Assembly: GCA_020853995.1 (NCBI GenBank)
Contig: JADYXV010000246.1
Location: 1 to 15,294, forward strand
Direction: 5' to 3'
Length of the DNA stretch: 15,294 nt
From: Novosphingobium sp.
GTDB lineage: Bacteria; Pseudomonadota; Alphaproteobacteria; Sphingomonadales; Sphingomonadaceae
The position numbers and the translations under genes are program-made. Shown piece after piece: positions 13,498 to 15,294 of the stretch. Position 1 is the first letter of the stretch; each line of letters opens with the position of its first letter. The notes beneath the pieces were generated by a model. The model was not told the origin of the DNA. It was given only the letters and a program-made list of their open reading frames with translations, and did no database searches.

Positions 13498-13902
13498 TTA
13501 ATCCGGCCCCGGAAAACGCGCAAATTCGGGAAGATCATGCTGATGCGCCGTCCAGCCAATCCGCTCAGCCGTCTGGATATGCACTTGCGCGGGCAAGGCA
13601 TCGGGATCATCCAGCGTGGCAGACTGCACATCAATGATTCCGGGCAGGTTGTCCTGGTTGGTAAAAAACAACCCCGTCCCGCATCTTGGACAGAAGTTCC
13701 GCATCGAAGCGCCCGACGAATTGAAGGTTGTAACCTCACCCTGCGTTAGCATGAATTGGTCAGCGCTAAACATTGCCCACGACACCATCGGTGCACCGGA
13801 ACTTTTGCGGCAATCGGCGCAATGGCAGATCGCAACATGCATCGGATCACCCGAAACCGCATAGCGCACCGAACCGCACTGACAGCCGCCTGTATGTTCC
13901 AT
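13498..13902 (-). CDS. GFA/CENP-V fold zinc protein
   Basis: A 134-aa protein of the glutathione-dependent formaldehyde-activating enzyme (GFA)-like family. The cysteine pattern is complete: GGCQCGSVRY (Cys7, Cys9), CHCADC (Cys26, Cys28, Cys31) and CPRCGTGLFF (Cys71, Cys74), binding structural and possibly catalytic zinc. ATG 13902 follows GAGGG; a GTG one codon earlier is possible but not needed. Most family members have no proven formaldehyde activity, so a detoxification role is only suggested. It lies 55 bp downstream of hslU in the same direction. Confidence 0.88.
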   Translation of the reverse strand: MEHTGGCQCGSVRYAVSGDPMHVAICHCADCRKSSGAPMVSWAMFSADQFMLTQGEVTTFNSSGASMRNFCPRCGTGLFFTNQDNLPGIIDVQSATLDDPDALPAQVHIQTAERIGWTAHQHDLPEFARFPGPD

Positions 13903-13957
13903 CACGCCCTCACGAATCGCCTGTTAGAACCAGAACATTGCAGGAACACTGTGACGC

Positions 13958-15259
13958 TTACAAGATATACTTCGAAAGGTCAGCATTTCCGGCAAGATTC
14001 GCCAGCTTGGCGGAAACATAGTCCTCATCCACCGTCACCGTTTCACCTGCACGGTCTTCGGCCTCGAAGCTCACTTCCTCCAGCAGCTTTTCCATCACTG
14101 TCTGCAAACGCCGTGCCCCGATATTCTCGACGCTTTCGTTCACTTGTGCGGCAGTGCGCGCAACCGCGCGGATCGCTTCGGGCGTGAAGTCCAGCGTCAC
14201 ATTTTCAGTGGCAATCAACGCGCGATATTGCTCGACCAGATTTGCGCGTGTTTCGGAAAGGATGCGCACAAAGTCATCCTCGGTCAGCGCCTGCAATTCC
14301 ACGCGGATTGGCAAGCGGCCCTGCAATTCAGGCAGCATGTCCGATGGCTTGGCCACATGAAACGCGCCCGATGCGATGAACAGCACATGGTCGGTCTTCA
14401 TCGGGCCATATTTGGTCGCAACCGTGGTGCCCTCGATCAAGGGCAGCAAATCGCGCTGCACGCCCTCGCGCGAAACCGAACCGCCGCGCACATCGGAAAC
14501 CGCAATCTTGTCGATCTCGTCCAGAAACACGATGCCGTTCGTCTCGGCATTGCGGATCGCCTCGCGCGCGACATCATCCTGATCCATCCGCTTTTCGGCT
14601 TCTTCGTCGACCAGCTTGTCCCAGGCATCGGCCACACGCATTTTCCGGCGCTTGAGGTTCTGCTTGCCGAACGCCTTGCCCATCATGTCTGACAGATTAA
14701 TCATGCCCATGCCGCCAGCCATGCCGGGACTCTCCATCGGCATCGAAGGCGCGTCTTCCACCTCGATCTCGACTTCAACCTCGTTCATCGAACCATCGGC
14801 CAGCCGCGCCTTGAAGCTTTCACGCGTCGCTTCGCTGGCACCATCGCCAACCAGCGCCTTCAGCAGCCGGTCCATCGCCGCTTTGCTGGCAGCTTCGCGC
14901 ACCGCATCGCGGCGGCGGTCCTTCTCCAGCCGGATCGCTTCTTCCACAAGATCGCGTGCAATTTGCTCCACATCGCGGCCGACATAGCCGACTTCGGTGA
15001 ACTTGGTCGCTTCCACCTTGACGAACGGTGCATCAGCCAGCTTGGCCAACCGGCGGCTGATTTCCGTCTTGCCGCAGCCCGTCGGGCCGATCATCAGGAT
15101 ATTCTTGGGCGTCACCTCGTCGCGCAATTCAGCCGACAATCGCTGACGCCGCCAGCGATTGCGCAGCGCCACAGCAACCGCCTTTTTGGCGTCGTGCTGC
15201 CCGACGATATGTTCATCAAGCGCGCGGACTATGGCCTTGGGGGTAAGGGAATCGAGCAT
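13958..15259 (-). CDS. hslU: ATP-dependent protease ATPase subunit HslU (ClpY)
   Basis: HslU is the AAA+ unfoldase that feeds proteins into the HslV peptidase in the cytoplasm. It has 433 aa from ATG 15259 (a GGAAG site precedes it), a usual length. Features are IVGQHDAKKAVAVALRNRWRR (18-38), Walker A GPTGCGKT (58-65), the pore motif GYVGRD (91-96), the variable intermediate domain rich in Met and Glu (about 105-240), Walker B GIVFLDEID (242-250), sensor and arginine-finger region LPELQGRLPIRVEL, and the C-terminal LSKYIL that docks into HslV. The start overlaps the hslV stop by one base (TGATG), so the two subunits are translationally coupled. Confidence 0.97.
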   Translation of the reverse strand: MLDSLTPKAIVRALDEHIVGQHDAKKAVAVALRNRWRRQRLSAELRDEVTPKNILMIGPTGCGKTEISRRLAKLADAPFVKVEATKFTEVGYVGRDVEQIARDLVEEAIRLEKDRRRDAVREAASKAAMDRLLKALVGDGASEATRESFKARLADGSMNEVEVEIEVEDAPSMPMESPGMAGGMGMINLSDMMGKAFGKQNLKRRKMRVADAWDKLVDEEAEKRMDQDDVAREAIRNAETNGIVFLDEIDKIAVSDVRGGSVSREGVQRDLLPLIEGTTVATKYGPMKTDHVLFIASGAFHVAKPSDMLPELQGRLPIRVELQALTEDDFVRILSETRANLVEQYRALIATENVTLDFTPEAIRAVARTAAQVNESVENIGARRLQTVMEKLLEEVSFEAEDRAGETVTVDEDYVSAKLANLAGNADLSKYIL

Positions 15260-15294
15260 CAAATTTCTTCCAGCGTCACGCGGTCGTTGGTGAA
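15259..15294 (-). CDS. hslV: HslV peptidase subunit, C-terminal end only
   Basis: The last 11 codons, reading FTNDRVTLEEI and a TGA, match the usual C-terminus of alphaproteobacterial HslV, the threonine peptidase partner of HslU. Its stop overlaps the hslU ATG by one base. The rest lies beyond the window edge, so the call rests on this tail and the hslV-hslU gene order. Confidence 0.85.
   Translation of the reverse strand, partial: FTNDRVTLEEI

Noticed and set aside
1..15294. CRISPR array, tRNA, rRNA, prophage or insertion sequence
   Set aside because: I looked for spaced direct repeats, tRNA-like cloverleaf ends, transposase motifs and terminal inverted repeats and found none.

Overview
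The window looks like a chromosomal segment of a sphingomonad-type alphaproteobacterium (Novosphingobium/Sphingobium-like). The reasons are a gene for a LigM/DesA-type tetrahydrofolate-dependent aromatic O-demethylase, GTCGAG-containing inverted repeats of the kind I remember from sphingomonad intergenic regions, and the overall protein make-up. The genus is an inference; no rRNA or other phylogenetic marker is present.

Layout. (1) 1-877 (-) is a truncated ligM-like O-demethylase gene, divergent from purU (1001-1855, +) and a small VOC protein gene (1916-2317, +). A perfect dyad (916-934) sits between the divergent genes. (2) 2371-9820 (-) is a tight six-gene catabolic operon read right to left: acyl-CoA synthetase, PQQ/heme c alcohol dehydrogenase, aldehyde dehydrogenase, amidohydrolase-2 family hydrolase, phosphatase-like protein, alpha/beta hydrolase. 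A candidate promoter overlapped by a dyad lies at 9896-9933. (3) 9934-10235 has no convincing gene. (4) 10236-11546 (-) holds a GST gene and two small hypothetical genes. (5) 11626-12606 (+) is cobS, ending in a strong terminator. (6) 12809-15294 (-) is the end of hslV, then hslU, a GFA-fold protein, a GNAT acetyltransferase and a DUF1737 protein, closely packed.

Main idea. The order alcohol -> aldehyde -> acid -> CoA thioester -> hydrolytic C-C cleavage, with no enoyl-CoA hydratase or hydroxyacyl-CoA dehydrogenase, is what a 3-hydroxy-1-arylpropan-1-one needs. An example is beta-hydroxypropiovanillone, the product of lignin beta-ether cleavage: oxidising its primary alcohol and adding CoA gives an aroyl-acetyl-CoA directly, which the amidohydrolase could split into an aromatic acid plus acetyl-CoA. 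The neighbouring LigM-like demethylase would then demethylate a methoxylated acid such as vanillate, and PurU could release the one-carbon unit as formate and free tetrahydrofolate. Protein families and gene order are read from the sequence; the substrate is inferred.

The remainder (hslVU, cobS, GST, GFA, GNAT) looks like ordinary housekeeping or accessory content. I saw no insertion sequence, tRNA, rRNA or CRISPR array.
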